DNA of 64,000 nucleotides. Origin: Streptococcus oricebi (GTDB lineage: Bacteria > Bacillota > Bacilli > Lactobacillales > Streptococcaceae). Position numbers and translations under genes: made by a program. Where the stretch lies: assembly GCF_017883985.1 (NCBI RefSeq), contig NZ_PRDG01000005.1:1-64000 (forward strand), written 5' to 3'. This document shows, piece by piece, positions 25,080 to 35,221 of the stretch; the first letter of the stretch is position 1; the number at the start of each line of letters is the position of its first letter. The notes under the pieces were generated by a model. The model saw nothing but the letters and a program-made list of their open reading frames with translations. It was not told the DNA's origin and ran no database searches.

Positions 25080-27602
25080 ATGGCAAAAGAAAAATTATCT
25101 CCCGGCATGCAGCAATATTTAGATATTAAGGCCAACTATCCGGATGCTTTTTTACTCTTTCGGATGGGAGATTTTTATGAATTGTTCTACGAGGACGCGG
25201 TTAAGGCGGCCCAGATTTTAGAGATTTCTCTTACCAGCCGCAATAAAAATGCGGAAAATCCCATTCCCATGGCAGGAGTTCCCTATCATTCGGCCCAGCA
25301 GTATATCGATAGTCTGATAGAGGCGGGCTATAAGGTGGCTGTTGCGGAGCAGATGGAGGATCCCAAGCAGGCAGTCGGGGTGGTCAAGCGCGAGGTGGTC
25401 CAGGTCATCACCCCAGGAACGGTGGTAGACTCTAGCAAACCAGCCAGTGAGAATAATTTCTTGGTGGCCCTAGATGTCCTAGAGAGGACTTATGGCTTGG
25501 CCTATATGGACTTGGTGACCGGAGAGTTTCGGGTCACCAGTCTGACTAGTTTTGCCCAGGCCTGTGGAGAAATCAAGAATTTACGGGCCAGGGAGTTGGT
25601 CCTGGGTTATGACTTAGAGGAGGAAGAAGAGCAGGTTTTGAGTAAGCAGATGAACCTCCTCCTGTCCCCTCAAGCAGAAATCTTGGACGACGTTCATTTG
25701 TTGGACTCGGACCTATCGCACTTAGAGCACCAGGTGGCAGGCAAGCTCCTAGCCTATGTCCATAGGACCCAGCTGAGGCAGCTCCAGCACTTGAAAAAGG
25801 TCCAGTCTTACCAGATCAGGGATTTCCTCAAGATGGACTATGCGACCAAGAGTAGTCTAGATTTGACCGAAAATGCTCGGACAGGGAAAAAGCATGGCAG
25901 TCTTTACTGGCTGATGGATGAGACCAAGACAGCCATGGGGACCAGGCTCTTGCGTTCCTGGATTCAGCAGCCCTTGATTGACCTTGAGCAAATCAAGCAA
26001 CGCCAGGATATTGTAGAGCTTTTCTTGGCCAACTTTTTTGAACGCAATGACCTAGCCGAGAGCCTAAAAGGGGTCTATGACTTAGAAAGGCTAGCCAGTC
26101 GAGTCTCCTTTGGTAAGACCAATCCCAAGGACTTGCTCCAACTAGCCCGGACCCTGGGAAATGTACCCCAGATTAGGGGAATTTTGGAATCCCTAGACCA
26201 GCCGGCCTTGGCCAGTCTGATTTCTGAGTTGGATCCGATTTCCGAGCTGGCTGACTTGATTGATGGGGCCATCTCGCCCGATGCCCCCCTCCTTATTACC
26301 GAGGGCAATATTATCAAGACTGGTTTTAATCAGACCCTAGATAAATATCGGCTCATCCTGCGTGAGGGGACGAGCTGGATTGCCGAGCTTGAAGCCAAGG
26401 AACGAGAGAACTCGGCCATTAGTAACTTGAAGATTGATTATAATAAGAAGGATGGTTATTACTTCCATGTTACCAATTCCCAGCTAGCCCATGTGCCCAG
26501 TCATTTCTTCCGCAAGGCGACTTTGAAAAATTCGGAGCGTTTTGGGACAGAGGAGCTGGCTAAGATTGAGGGGGAAATCTTGGAGGCTAGAGAGCGCTCC
26601 GCCAATCTAGAATATGAGATTTTCATGGATATTCGTTCAGAGGTAGCCAACTACATCCAGCGTCTCCAAAATCTGGCCCAGGCCCTGGCCAGGGTAGATG
26701 TCTTGCAGGCCTTTGCCCTGGTTGCTGAAAAAGAGCACCTGGTTCGGCCGACCTTTACTAAAAAGTCGCTTATCCTTATTGAAAAGGGGCGGCATCCAGT
26801 TGTCGAAAAGGTGCTGGGAGCCCAAAGCTATATTCCCAATAGCATCAGTCTAGCTGAGGATTCTCATATTCAGCTGATTACAGGACCTAATATGAGTGGG
26901 AAATCAACCTATATGCGCCAACTGGCCATGATTGTTATTCTGGCTCAAATGGGCTCCTATGTTCCAGCAGAGGCTGTTCAAATTCCAATTTTTGATGCTA
27001 TTTTTACCAGGATTGGGGCGGCTGATGATTTGGTGTCGGGTCAATCGACCTTTATGGTAGAGATGATGGAGGCCAATCGAGCCTTGGCCGAGGCTAGCTC
27101 AAACTCCCTTATTCTCTTTGATGAATTGGGCCGGGGAACAGCCACCTATGACGGCATGGCCCTAGCCCAGGCTATTATCGAGTACATCCACCATCATATC
27201 GGAGCCAAGACCCTCTTTGCCACCCACTATCATGAACTGACTGATTTGGAAGAGACCCTGCCCCAGCTGGAAAATGTGCATGTGGCCACGCTGGAAAAGG
27301 ACGGTCAGGTCACCTTCCTCCATAAGATTGAATCGGGACCGGCCGATAAGTCTTACGGAATTCATGTAGCCAAAATTGCAGGCCTGCCAGAAGATTTGCT
27401 GGTAAGGGCGGATAAGATTTTGACCGAGTTGGAAAATCGAGAGCAGACCTTGTCCAAAGAAAAAACGGTCGAAGGCCAGCAACTGTCACTATTTGAGGAA
27501 AAGTCCAATCCTGTTCTTGAGGACTTGGCTGCTCTAGACCTGAACAATATGACCCCGCTAGAAGCCATGACTGCCCTAGCGGATTTGAAAAAGAAACTAT
27601 AA
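25080..27602 (+). CDS. mutS: DNA mismatch repair protein MutS (HexA)
   Basis: This 840-residue mismatch-recognition ATPase has the Phe-x-Glu mismatch wedge at residues 32-34 (GDFYELF). The connector and lever domains follow. The ATPase has Walker [10 protein letters not shown] near residue 602 and Walker [12 protein letters not shown] near 675-685. The C-terminal helix-turn-helix dimerisation region is present. The start is ATG at 25080 behind AGAAAGGA. It works with MutL, encoded 1.2 kb further on but in a separate transcript. Confidence 0.97.
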   Translation: MAKEKLSPGMQQYLDIKANYPDAFLLFRMGDFYELFYEDAVKAAQILEISLTSRNKNAENPIPMAGVPYHSAQQYIDSLIEAGYKVAVAEQMEDPKQAVGVVKREVVQVITPGTVVDSSKPASENNFLVALDVLERTYGLAYMDLVTGEFRVTSLTSFAQACGEIKNLRARELVLGYDLEEEEEQVLSKQMNLLLSPQAEILDDVHLLDSDLSHLEHQVAGKLLAYVHRTQLRQLQHLKKVQSYQIRDFLKMDYATKSSLDLTENARTGKKHGSLYWLMDETKTAMGTRLLRSWIQQPLIDLEQIKQRQDIVELFLANFFERNDLAESLKGVYDLERLASRVSFGKTNPKDLLQLARTLGNVPQIRGILESLDQPALASLISELDPISELADLIDGAISPDAPLLITEGNIIKTGFNQTLDKYRLILREGTSWIAELEAKERENSAISNLKIDYNKKDGYYFHVTNSQLAHVPSHFFRKATLKNSERFGTEELAKIEGEILEARERSANLEYEIFMDIRSEVANYIQRLQNLAQALARVDVLQAFALVAEKEHLVRPTFTKKSLILIEKGRHPVVEKVLGAQSYIPNSISLAEDSHIQLITGPNMSGKSTYMRQLAMIVILAQMGSYVPAEAVQIPIFDAIFTRIGAADDLVSGQSTFMVEMMEANRALAEASSNSLILFDELGRGTATYDGMALAQAIIEYIHHHIGAKTLFATHYHELTDLEETLPQLENVHVATLEKDGQVTFLHKIESGPADKSYGIHVAKIAGLPEDLLVRADKILTELENREQTLSKEKTVEGQQLSLFEEKSNPVLEDLAALDLNNMTPLEAMTALADLKKKL

Positions 27603-27635
27603 ACAAGGGGCTAGGAAATAAGCTCCAGCTAAAGC

Positions 27636-27681
27636 AAAAGGCATGGAATCTTACGTAGAACCGTTGATTTCACGCCTTTTC
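27636..27681 (+). terminator. mutS terminator
   Basis: AAAAGGCATGGAATC and GATTTCACGCCTTTT pair over 15 positions with two non-canonical pairs. A- and T-runs lie on both sides. Confidence 0.7.
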
Positions 27682-27693
27682 TTATGATTGCGA

Positions 27694-27728
27694 ACTAGGA
27701 AAAGGGTCTAAATTTACCTTTTTCTAGT
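27694..27728 (-). terminator. Terminator of the LytTR-DUF3021 operon
   Basis: ACTAGGAAAAGG (27694-27705) and CCTTTTTCTAGT (27717-27728) are complementary and lie just after the DUF3021 stop codon. Confidence 0.6.
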
Positions 27729-27736
27729 ACCCTTCT

Positions 27737-28198
27737 TTATTGTCCTAAAATATGGTTAATTTCTTTAATTTTTTTTCTAGTAACCATATAGAAAATAATC
27801 CAAAGAATGAGGTAAATCGCACTAAATTGGAGAGTTATAGATAGGATAAAAGAAAGGGGAGATACGGGGTCAATCCAGCCGGCAAGAAAGGCCAGCGGTA
27901 GAAAGCCAAAGAGACTGGTCAAATAATGAGCCAAGGTGGCTTTGAGGGGGCTCCAATTCCTTTCAAAGAATTGGGAACTGATCCCAAAAAGTAGGCCAAG
28001 AAGAAACCAGATAAGTAGGGCATAAAGCATGATGAAGGCGCCAGGGACCCCTTGATCACTAAGCCATTGCCCAACTGGAGAATGAGCATTGAGGGGGGTA
28101 TAAGATTGGGAGCTAGAGAGGGCTGAAAAGACGATAGAGATAAGCAGGCCGGTAATGATGCCGATAGCACCAGCTTCTAAGAATTTTTTGAGTTTCAT
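27737..28198 (-). CDS. DUF3021-family membrane protein, partner of LytTR regulator
   Basis: This 153-residue protein has four hydrophobic segments (about residues 8-28, 53-75, 88-110 and 115-140), as in DUF3021. Such proteins are typically encoded directly after a LytTR DNA-binding protein. In the related streptococcal LytTR regulatory systems HdrRM and BrsRM the membrane partner inhibits the regulator. That inhibitory role is inferred here. It starts 13 bases after the LytTR gene stop and shares its transcript. Confidence 0.82.
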   Translation of the reverse strand: MKLKKFLEAGAIGIITGLLISIVFSALSSSQSYTPLNAHSPVGQWLSDQGVPGAFIMLYALLIWFLLGLLFGISSQFFERNWSPLKATLAHYLTSLFGFLPLAFLAGWIDPVSPLSFILSITLQFSAIYLILWIIFYMVTRKKIKEINHILGQ

Positions 28199-28211
28199 GA
28201 TTGTACTCCTT

Positions 28212-28664
28212 TCATTTATTTTTATAAAGTTCTAATCTTTTTTTGATAGATTTCAAGTAACGGCGGGACGAAAATGTTCTGTCTCCATTTTTAAGCGTCA
28301 TCTCAATCAGACCATTGGGCAGTAAAGCTAGGTGGTCAATCATGCTAACTTGTACAATTTCTGATTGAGAAATTTGTAAAAACCTTTGGTCGAGCAGCTC
28401 TTTTACTTGGTAGAGCCGCAAGGGAACGCTATAGCTGTCCTTGGCTGTCCAAGCTAGTAGCTTGCGATTTTCAATGTTGAAACGTAAAACATCGTCCAAA
28501 GGTAAGCGATATAGTTCTTCCCCTTTTTTAACAGTCAGCCTATCAGGCTTGCCTAGGCCCTTAGCCCGGTTAATGATGTCCCTGAGGGCGGGCGTCAATT
28601 CATGGGCCTCGATGCTGATTTTTTCTTCTTTTAGCTCTTTGGAAATGGTTAGGACCAGCTTCAT
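28212..28664 (-). CDS. LytTR-family DNA-binding transcriptional regulator
   Basis: This 150-residue protein has a C-terminal LytTR domain at about residues 45-147 ([23 protein letters not shown]..., [44 protein letters not shown]). It has no receiver domain, unlike AgrA or ComE. It is the DNA-binding half of a LytTR/DUF3021 pair. An AAAGGAGG site precedes the start. Its own promoter carries a 9-12-9 direct repeat of the type LytTR domains bind, so autoregulation is likely. The same repeat type fronts the three small RNAs at 20.9-21.4 kb. Confidence 0.88.
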   Translation of the reverse strand: MKLVLTISKELKEEKISIEAHELTPALRDIINRAKGLGKPDRLTVKKGEELYRLPLDDVLRFNIENRKLLAWTAKDSYSVPLRLYQVKELLDQRFLQISQSEIVQVSMIDHLALLPNGLIEMTLKNGDRTFSSRRYLKSIKKRLELYKNK

Positions 28665-28688
28665 GGCTCATCGCCTCCTTTCACTATT

Positions 28689-28757
28689 ATTAAACCGCAT
28701 TTGCAGGGAGAAAACAAGGCCTTTTGCCTATTCGGTCGAAATAAGAGCCTATTTGGT
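28689..28757 (-). promoter_or_regulatory. LytTR-gene promoter with ACCnnnTAG-N12-ACCnnnTAG repeat
   Basis: On the minus strand ACCAAATAG (plus 28749-28757), 12 bases, and ACCGAATAG (plus 28728-28736) form a direct repeat. TTTAAT (plus 28689-28694) follows 33 bases later as the -10 box. The geometry is close to the 31 bases seen in the small-RNA promoters. Confidence 0.7.
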
Positions 28758-28812
28758 TGGGAGTTTACCTCCTTTGTCTATCTGCTGGAAAAAACAAGAC
28801 CGGAAGGCTTTG

Positions 28813-28821
28813 TGTTATAAT
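28813..28821 (+). promoter_or_regulatory. mutL promoter
   Basis: Extended -10 TG-T-TATAAT, 27 bases before the mutL start codon. Confidence 0.65.
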
Positions 28822-28848
28822 AGGGAAAGAAGAATTACGGAGATAAGC

Positions 28849-30780
28849 ATGAGTAAAATTATCGAATTACCAGAAATTTTGGCCAATCAGATTGCGGCAG
28901 GTGAAGTGATTGAACGCCCTGCTAGCGTGGTCAAGGAGCTACTAGAAAATGCCATTGACGCAGCTAGTAGCCAGATTAGTATAGAGATTGAAGAGGCTGG
29001 TCTGAAAAGTATTCAGATTACAGACAATGGGGAAGGAATTGTGAGCGAGGATGTCCCCTTGGCCCTCCTGCGCCATGCTACTAGCAAGATTAAGAAGCAG
29101 GCAGACCTCTTTCGCATTCGCACCCTAGGTTTTCGGGGGGAGGCCCTGCCTTCGATTGCTTCTGTCTCCAATTTTCGCTTAGAGACGGCAAGTGAGCAGG
29201 AAAAGCATGGTAGTCTCCTAGAGGCTAGGGGCGGTCAGATTGAGCGTTTGGAGCCGATTAGTCGCCCTGTCGGGACCAAGATTCGGGTAGAGGATTTGTT
29301 CTTCAATACCCCAGCCCGACTCAAGTATATGAAGAGCCAGCAGGCCGAACTATCCCATATTATTGATGTTGTCAACCGCTTGAGCCTGGCCCATCCAGAA
29401 ATTTCCTTTAGCTTGACCAATGATGGGCGGGAGCTGATTCGGACAGCCGGTCGAGGGGACCTCCGCCAAGCCCTTGCGGGCATTTACGGTCTGGCCAGTG
29501 CCAAAAAGATGATTGAGATTCAGGCCGAGGACTTGGATTTTTCGGTTTCAGGCTACATCAGCTTACCCGAGTTGACCCGGGCCAATCGCAACTATATTAC
29601 CATTCTCATCAATGGTCGCTACATCAAGAATTTCCTGCTCAATCGGGCCATTTTAGATGGTTACGGTAGCAAGCTCATGGTTGGGCGCTTTCCGCTAGCC
29701 GTTATCAATGTTCAGATTGACCCCTACCTAGCTGATGTCAATGTTCACCCGACCAAGCAGGAGGTACGGATTTCTAAGGAGAAAGAGCTGATGGCTTTGA
29801 TTTCACAGGCTATCGCTGCAAGTCTCAAGGAGCAAGACCTAATTCCAGATGCTCTGGAAAACTTGGCCAAATCGACCATTAAGCGTGCTCAAAAACCAGA
29901 GCAAACCAGTCTACCTTTACAGGAAAGTCGGCTTTATTATGAACGGGAAAATAGCCGGATTGAGCCTAGGGCAGAGGTTTCTGATAGCCAAGTCCAGTTG
30001 GAGCAGGTTGACAAGTCTGTAAAGGAAGTTGACAGCCCTCCAGTCAGCAAGGTGCGTTTTGCTGAGCGCAATGATCATTCCTATAATCAGCTAGACCATC
30101 CAGAGCTTGATCCAGCTAGTCTGGATAGAGCCCTGTACAAGCTGGAAAGGGAAGAAAAATCGTCTTTCCCAGAGTTAGAATTTTTCGGCCAGATGCATGG
30201 GACCTACCTTTTCGCCCAAGGGCAGGGCGGTCTTTATATTATTGACCAGCACGCTGCTCAGGAGCGGGTCAAGTACGAATACTACCGGGAAAAAATTGGG
30301 GATGTGGACAATAGCCAGCAACAGCTCTTGGTGCCTTATATTTTTGAGTTCCCGGCTGATGACATGCTGCGCATCAAACAACGCATGAATTTGCTGGAGG
30401 AAGTCGGCATTTTCTTGGAGGAATATGGAGCCAACCAGTTCATCCTGCGCGAACATCCGATTTGGTTTAAGGAAGAGGAAATCGAGACAGGTATCTATGA
30501 AATCTGTGATATGCTGCTCTTGACCAAGGAAGTTTCTATAAAAAAATATCGGGCTGAACTGGCCATTATGATGAGCTGCAAGCGCTCAATTAAGGCCAAT
30601 CATAGCCTGGATGATTATTCGGCGCGTGATTTAATCTATCAACTATCCCAGTGTGACAACCCCTATAATTGCCCCCATGGGCGTCCGGTCTTGGTCAACT
30701 TCTCCAAGTCGGATATGGAAAAGATGTTCCGCCGTATTCAGGAAAATCATACCAGCCTTAGAGAGCTGGGTAAATATTAG
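28849..30780 (+). CDS. mutL: DNA mismatch repair protein MutL (HexB)
   Basis: This 643-residue GHKL ATPase couples MutS recognition to repair. Motifs in order are LLENAIDA (31-38), DNGEGI (59-64) and [13 protein letters not shown] (about 90-102). The C-terminal metal-dependent endonuclease motif [12 protein letters not shown] near residue 465 fits DQHA-X2-E-X4-E, and CPHGRP lies near the end. The true start is ATG at 28849 behind CGGAGA. A longer open frame runs back to 28441 over the LytTR gene, but it has no initiation signal there and is only an open-frame extension. Confidence 0.96.
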   Translation: MSKIIELPEILANQIAAGEVIERPASVVKELLENAIDAASSQISIEIEEAGLKSIQITDNGEGIVSEDVPLALLRHATSKIKKQADLFRIRTLGFRGEALPSIASVSNFRLETASEQEKHGSLLEARGGQIERLEPISRPVGTKIRVEDLFFNTPARLKYMKSQQAELSHIIDVVNRLSLAHPEISFSLTNDGRELIRTAGRGDLRQALAGIYGLASAKKMIEIQAEDLDFSVSGYISLPELTRANRNYITILINGRYIKNFLLNRAILDGYGSKLMVGRFPLAVINVQIDPYLADVNVHPTKQEVRISKEKELMALISQAIAASLKEQDLIPDALENLAKSTIKRAQKPEQTSLPLQESRLYYERENSRIEPRAEVSDSQVQLEQVDKSVKEVDSPPVSKVRFAERNDHSYNQLDHPELDPASLDRALYKLEREEKSSFPELEFFGQMHGTYLFAQGQGGLYIIDQHAAQERVKYEYYREKIGDVDNSQQQLLVPYIFEFPADDMLRIKQRMNLLEEVGIFLEEYGANQFILREHPIWFKEEEIETGIYEICDMLLLTKEVSIKKYRAELAIMMSCKRSIKANHSLDDYSARDLIYQLSQCDNPYNCPHGRPVLVNFSKSDMEKMFRRIQENHTSLRELGKY

Positions 30781-30791
30781 AGGAGTTTGCC

Positions 30792-31232
30792 ATGGAAATA
30801 GTTAGCATGAAAGAAGGGGACTATCAAGAAGTCTATGATTTGTGGCTGGCTTGTGCGGGTATGGGCTTGAACGACCTAGATGACTCTCCGCAAGGGATTA
30901 GCTGCTTCTTAGCCAGAAATCCTCAGACCTGCTTTGTAGCTAAAAAATCGGGAAAAATTGTTGGCGTTATTTTGGTAGGTTCTGATGGGCGCAGGGCCTA
31001 TATCTACCATACGGCAGTTCATCCAGACCACCGCAGGCAAGGGATTGCTGGGAAATTGGTGGAGAAGTCTGTGGCTGCTCTGAAAGAAATGGGCATTCAC
31101 AAGGTTGCCCTGGTCGTTTTTGAAAAAAACCAAAAAGGAAATGACTTCTGGGAAAAGCTAGGCTTTACGGTGCGCGAAGACCTAGTTTATCGGAATAAGA
31201 CCATAACTCAAATGACGCGGATTGATACCTGA
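30792..31232 (+). CDS. GNAT-family N-acetyltransferase
   Basis: This 146-residue acetyltransferase has the acetyl-CoA-binding motif A (TAVHPDHRRQGIAGKLVEK) near residues 75-93 and a C-terminal NDFWEKLGF element near 115. The substrate is unknown. It starts 11 bases after mutL and may be co-transcribed with it. A strong hairpin ends the transcript. Confidence 0.88.
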   Translation: MEIVSMKEGDYQEVYDLWLACAGMGLNDLDDSPQGISCFLARNPQTCFVAKKSGKIVGVILVGSDGRRAYIYHTAVHPDHRRQGIAGKLVEKSVAALKEMGIHKVALVVFEKNQKGNDFWEKLGFTVREDLVYRNKTITQMTRIDT

Positions 31233-31238
31233 TAAAAA

Positions 31239-31292
31239 CGGGAGTGGGACAGAACTTATTCCTAGAAAAGAATAAGTTCTGTCCCACTCCCG
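31239..31292 (+). terminator. 23-bp perfect inverted repeat, terminator-type
   Basis: Arms 31239-31261 and 31270-31292 are perfectly complementary over 23 bases around CTAGAAAA. The arm contains GGAGTGGGACAG, a string that recurs at many intergenic ends in streptococci. There is no long T-run, so it may act as a 3' stabiliser, a processing site or a mobile repeat rather than a classical terminator. Confidence 0.7.
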
Positions 31293-31305
31293 CGATGCCT
31301 ATTAG

Positions 31306-31345
31306 GGTTATGCGGAGCCTGGAAAGGCGAACGTAGAATCCAAAA
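31306..31345 (+). repeat. Intergenic repeat fragment A
   Basis: GGTTATGCGGAG and GGAAAGGCGAACG match, with indels, blocks of the longer repeat at 38047-38110. The rest of the gap to 31430 shows nothing further. Confidence 0.4.
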
Positions 31346-31430
31346 GGCTCCCGTAGCTTGAACTTTGTACTGATATGTTCTACAAATTTGATACTTCACC
31401 TAGTCCGGTTTAATTGCTGATTTTAGCTAT

Positions 31431-32660
31431 TTATGATGGGAGGCCGTCAAAATTTTTCAAAAGGTAGAGACCGAGTAGGAGCAGAGCCCCTAGAGCTAGT
31501 GAAACAGCAAGAACTCCAAGGCTAGTTGCGACAGAGACTAGAAAAATGGCAAGGAGGCTGGGAAGAACAATGGTAATCGTGCCGACAGCGGATTGGACAA
31601 CTCCCATATCCTCTTCGGGAATCAGGCCAAAGACAGCTGCTTGGAGTCTAGGTGAGGTAATGCCCGTCACCAGTGCATCGCCAAAGACAGCAAAGGTGAT
31701 GAGGGGAAAGTTGTTGGAGAAAAAGCCAATCAATAGCAAACCTTCCATCAGTTGGCCGGCATAGAGACTAGCTTTGCTAGAGATATTTTTGAAAAGATTT
31801 CCGCTGAAGAGATTTCCTGCAATAAGGCCCAGTAGTTCAAGCGTGGTCATAAGGGCTAGGGCCTGACCTGTTTTTAAGCCGAGAAAGGGCTGTTTAATCA
31901 ATAGAAGGGTGACGATTGGAGTGGTCACACTCAGAACAGCTTGGCTGATAGACAAGATAACAAAGAGTTTCATGACCCTGTGGAATTGCAAGAGTTTTTT
32001 GGAAGAATCTATCAAATGTTTCCAGAAATTTTTAATGGTGGCAGGTTTGGCCTGGATTGTTATCCTGTCCTCGTAAGAGACCAGATTTTTCCTAATCAGT
32101 AAAATTCCTAGAAAGGATAGCAGAAAGGTCAGGGCATTGATAAGGGCAAGAAGCTCAATGCTAATAAAACCCAAGGCCAGGCCACCAGCTAGGTTGCTGA
32201 GTGTTCGGACTAGGTTCAGTGTTGCCTGTCGAAAGCCCATGGCTGAGGCCATATCTGCTCGGATAATTTTGATGTAAATAGGTGTCAGCATGGCACCTGA
32301 AAAAAAGCCAAGGGTATCTGATACCAGATTGATAAGGCAGATAATAAGCACCGAGCTGATAGAAAAATCAGTACCGGCTAATAAAAGAGCAACCAAGAAA
32401 TACAAGAGAAACTTGACCAGGGTAAGTAAACTGTATTTAAAGATGCGTCGGCTCTGAAAATCGGCAATGACTCCAGTAAAAATCTGCAAGATTTGCGGCG
32501 CTGTTTCTGATAGAGAAATCAAAAAGATAGCAAGAGGGGCGAAAGGAGCGGAAGAGACATGATTGATAAAAGCCAGATAAAAAATCGTATCTCCGACCGT
32601 TGAAATCCATTGATTGATTGTCAGTTGTCTGAAATCCTTATTTGTAAAAAATATATTCAT
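31431..32660 (-). CDS. MFS transporter
   Basis: This 409-residue membrane protein has about 12 hydrophobic segments. The cytoplasmic loop after helix 2 reads GVIADFQSRRIFKY, the MFS loop 2-3 region. It is of the same efflux-type MFS class and length as the gene at 3504, but clearly divergent. The substrate is unknown. It is a single gene on the minus strand, preceded by an AT-rich 128-base gap in which I see no certain promoter. Confidence 0.83.
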   Translation of the reverse strand: MNIFFTNKDFRQLTINQWISTVGDTIFYLAFINHVSSAPFAPLAIFLISLSETAPQILQIFTGVIADFQSRRIFKYSLLTLVKFLLYFLVALLLAGTDFSISSVLIICLINLVSDTLGFFSGAMLTPIYIKIIRADMASAMGFRQATLNLVRTLSNLAGGLALGFISIELLALINALTFLLSFLGILLIRKNLVSYEDRITIQAKPATIKNFWKHLIDSSKKLLQFHRVMKLFVILSISQAVLSVTTPIVTLLLIKQPFLGLKTGQALALMTTLELLGLIAGNLFSGNLFKNISSKASLYAGQLMEGLLLIGFFSNNFPLITFAVFGDALVTGITSPRLQAAVFGLIPEEDMGVVQSAVGTITIVLPSLLAIFLVSVATSLGVLAVSLALGALLLLGLYLLKNFDGLPS

Positions 32661-32788
32661 GGCAAGCCCTCTTCTAGCTCAAATGGGAATTGTTTAAAAA
32701 TTCATTTTCATTTTAAACTTCATCGTATAGTCGCTTTTAATGATTATAATTATACAAAAAATAGAATTTTATATCAAGTTCTTTCATT

Positions 32789-33310
32789 TTAGATCTGCTT
32801 TTCCTGCACTTGGCTTCCTGCTAGAAGGTCGCCTAGGTGCCGTTTGTCCTTGGTAAAAATGGTCATGGAAATCAGAAGGAGCATGAAAAGAAGCGATAGA
32901 GTCGTCAGAACAATGGCCCAGCTATCTCCTTTATAAATGGCGCGAATGGTTCCCATATGCCCCAGCTGCCAAGGAAGGAATTTGACAGTAGACCTGACTA
33001 AACTGCGCAGCACCGTTTTCTTGCGGTAGACCAGCTCTAACCCCGCCCACCTTTTACCAAAACTGCCTTTTCCGTAGTCCAGATAGGTAAATAGCAGGAT
33101 AATGGGGAGGACAGAAGTCAAAGAGGCTGTTAGTTGCGATTGGCTTTCTGTCAAACGCGGAATTTTGCCTAAAATAATCGTGTAAAAACCCATTGTCAAA
33201 AGAAAAAGTAGCAAAAGATAGAGCCAGATAAAGCCCAAATCAATCAAAACTTCCTTGCTTCTCTTTTTGATAGCTAGCTTATTGATTTTCTGGATCTTCA
33301 ACCTCGTCAT
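32789..33310 (-). CDS. RDD-family membrane protein
   Basis: This protein of about 173 residues has three hydrophobic segments. The RDD-type elements are visible: the cytoplasmic [14 protein letters not shown] stretch near the middle and [13 protein letters not shown] near the C-terminus. The function of RDD proteins is poorly known; some are linked to ion exchange. The start is uncertain: ATG at 33310 is used, and another ATG lies six codons upstream. Both overlap the end of the XRE-type gene, so the pair forms one operon. Confidence 0.75.
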   Translation of the reverse strand: MTRLKIQKINKLAIKKRSKEVLIDLGFIWLYLLLLFLLTMGFYTIILGKIPRLTESQSQLTASLTSVLPIILLFTYLDYGKGSFGKRWAGLELVYRKKTVLRSLVRSTVKFLPWQLGHMGTIRAIYKGDSWAIVLTTLSLLFMLLLISMTIFTKDKRHLGDLLAGSQVQEKQI

Positions 33311-33788
33311 CTTCTTTCTTTTCTTCAAAGCCGATGACTTGGTCCAGGTACTTTTCTTTGATATTCATGCTTTTCTTAATCGCTATTGCGCTAGCAATCA
33401 GAAGAAAAAAGCTCAACCAAGCGATAAGCGTGTATTGCTTAGAGAAATAAAAACTTCCCATCCAAACAAAGTAAATCAAGGCGATGACAAAAATGTAAAC
33501 CACTTGCCAAAAGCTGAAAGACTTGACTTCTTTATAGTAGCGCTCCTTTTCATGGTCGGAGATTGTGATAGCTGTCCGCTCGGGCTCGTTTTTATCTTCC
33601 AAAAGGAGATAATCCGTCGTCACTTGGAAAATCTTACTTAGCTCGACAATTTTCTCGACTTCAGGAAGCGCTTGGCCAGATTCCCATTTGGAAATACTCT
33701 GGCGAGAGACGTTAACTTTTTCGGCTAACTGCTCTTGAGAAAACTGTTTTTCTTTTCGTAGGGTAAAAATTTTTTCAGCGAGATTCAT
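33279..33788 (-). CDS. XRE-family regulator with two membrane helices
   Basis: This 169-residue protein has an N-terminal helix-turn-helix ([27 protein letters not shown], residues 16-42). A linker and two hydrophobic segments follow (about 95-115 and 118-138), then an acidic tail. It is therefore probably membrane-tethered. The overlapping RDD protein gene suggests that the two act together, perhaps sensing at the membrane. No promoter was identified with confidence. Confidence 0.85.
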   Translation of the reverse strand: MNLAEKIFTLRKEKQFSQEQLAEKVNVSRQSISKWESGQALPEVEKIVELSKIFQVTTDYLLLEDKNEPERTAITISDHEKERYYKEVKSFSFWQVVYIFVIALIYFVWMGSFYFSKQYTLIAWLSFFLLIASAIAIKKSMNIKEKYLDQVIGFEEKKEDDEVEDPENQ

Positions 33789-33910
33789 ATAGCTCCCTCC
33801 ATTTCTATCTGTATTTTATCATTTTCCCCATGAATTGAGAAGATAGTTCCCTTTCCATTTTGGCAACCAGCGGTTGCACTTGCCTTAGCAGTGGAAAAAA
33901 GGGCTCATTA

Positions 33911-33919
33911 TGATATACT
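33911..33919 (+). promoter_or_regulatory. ruvA promoter
   Basis: Extended -10 TG-A-TATACT, 27 bases before the ruvA start codon. Confidence 0.6.
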
Positions 33920-33946
33920 AGAGAGGAAAAAAGTTGAGGAAAGAAA

Positions 33947-34537
33947 ATGTACGAATATTTTAAAGGAATTTTAACCAAAATTACGGCCAAGTATATTGTA
34001 GTAGAGGTCGGAGGTTTGGGTTATATTTTACATGTAGCTAACCCTTATGCCTACTCTGACCAGCTCAGTCAAGAATTACAGATTTATGTCCATCAGGTGG
34101 TGCGTGAGGATGCGGAGTTGCTCTATGCTTTTGCGACCGAGGAGGAGAAGAGGCTCTTTTTAAACCTTATCTCGGTTTCCGGTATCGGTCCAGTATCGGC
34201 CCTGGCTATTATCGCTGCCGATGATAATGCCGGCTTGGTTCAGGCCATTGAGCAGAAAAACATCAGCTACCTGACCAAATTTCCCAAGATTGGTAAAAAA
34301 ACAGCCCAGCAAATGCTACTGGACTTAGAAGGCAAGGTGGGAACTATTGAGAATGCTAGCCCTCGTCAAGAGGCCCAATCGACAAATGAAAACCAGGCCT
34401 TGGAAGAAGCCATGGAAGCCATGCTGGCCTTGGGCTATAAGGCGGCAGAGCTCAAGAAGATTAAGAAATTCTTTGAAGGAACCAGTGATACGGCTGAAAA
34501 TTATATCAAATCAGCCCTCAAAATGCTGATGAAATAG
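33947..34537 (+). CDS. ruvA: Holliday junction helicase subunit RuvA
   Basis: This 196-residue DNA-binding subunit of RuvAB recognises Holliday junctions. The N-terminal OB fold (residues 1-62) is followed by helix-hairpin-helix motifs [11 protein letters not shown] near 76-86 and [11 protein letters not shown] near 110-120. The C-terminal domain III contacts RuvB. ruvB is not adjacent. It lies 11 bases before tag, so the two repair genes form an operon. Confidence 0.96.
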   Translation: MYEYFKGILTKITAKYIVVEVGGLGYILHVANPYAYSDQLSQELQIYVHQVVREDAELLYAFATEEEKRLFLNLISVSGIGPVSALAIIAADDNAGLVQAIEQKNISYLTKFPKIGKKTAQQMLLDLEGKVGTIENASPRQEAQSTNENQALEEAMEAMLALGYKAAELKKIKKFFEGTSDTAENYIKSALKMLMK

Positions 34538-34548
34538 GAGGAACAAGA

Positions 34549-35115
34549 ATGGTACAAAAAGAAGTGAAACGCTGCGGCTGGGTCAAAATGAATAACCCAC
34601 TCTACATCGCCTATCATGATGAGGAGTGGGGCAAGCCCCTCTACGATGAGCAGGCCCTCTTTGAGCTCCTTTGTCTAGAAAGCTACCAGTCGGGCCTCTC
34701 CTGGGAGACGGTCCTCAATAAGCGTCAAGCCTTTCGTCAGGCCTTTCATAACTATGATTTGGACAAGGTGGCGACCATGAGCGACCAAGATTTGGATACG
34801 CTCTTAGACAATCCAGCCATTATCCGCAACAAAAGCAAGATTTATGCTACGCGCGCCAATGCCCAAGCCTTTCAAAAAGTGCAGGCGGAATTTGGTAGCT
34901 TCAACGACTATCTCTGGGCTTTTGTGAATTTTAGCCCCATTGACAATCAGGTGACAGATTACACCTTGGCACCAGCCAAGACAGCTCTATCTGAGCAGAT
35001 TTCCAAGGATATGAAAAAACGTGGCTTCAAGTTTGTCGGTCCCGTCTGCATTTACTCCTTTTTACAGGCAGCAGGACTTGTCAACGACCATGAAGTGGAT
35101 TGTGACTTTAAATAA
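34549..35115 (+). CDS. tag: DNA-3-methyladenine glycosylase I
   Basis: This 188-residue base-excision enzyme removes 3-methyladenine from DNA. Tag-family features are RCGWVK near residue 8, YHDEEWGKPL near 22-31, ESYQSGLSWETVLNKR near 45-60, and the C-terminal Cys/His zinc ligands (VNDHEVDC). It follows ruvA in the same transcript. Confidence 0.95.
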   Translation: MVQKEVKRCGWVKMNNPLYIAYHDEEWGKPLYDEQALFELLCLESYQSGLSWETVLNKRQAFRQAFHNYDLDKVATMSDQDLDTLLDNPAIIRNKSKIYATRANAQAFQKVQAEFGSFNDYLWAFVNFSPIDNQVTDYTLAPAKTALSEQISKDMKKRGFKFVGPVCIYSFLQAAGLVNDHEVDCDFK

Positions 35116-35221
35116 GAGCCTTAGTTTGTCGAACTGGGACTAGCAGGACTTGTGTGTATATTTGGAGCTTGAAAGAGTCCATCTAGAGTCTAAAGACTAG
35201 TTGCTCTGCTAGCCCCCAGAT

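Noticed and set aside
28441..28848. Upstream extension of the mutL frame giving a 779-residue protein
   Set aside because: It runs antisense through the LytTR gene, lacks a ribosome site, and the mutL promoter (28813-28821) and conserved N-terminus place the start at 28849.
33950..33957. TACGAATA cin-box at ruvA
   Set aside because: It lies inside the first codons of ruvA (Tyr-Glu-Tyr), downstream of the start; a similar string in mutL at 30274 is also coding.
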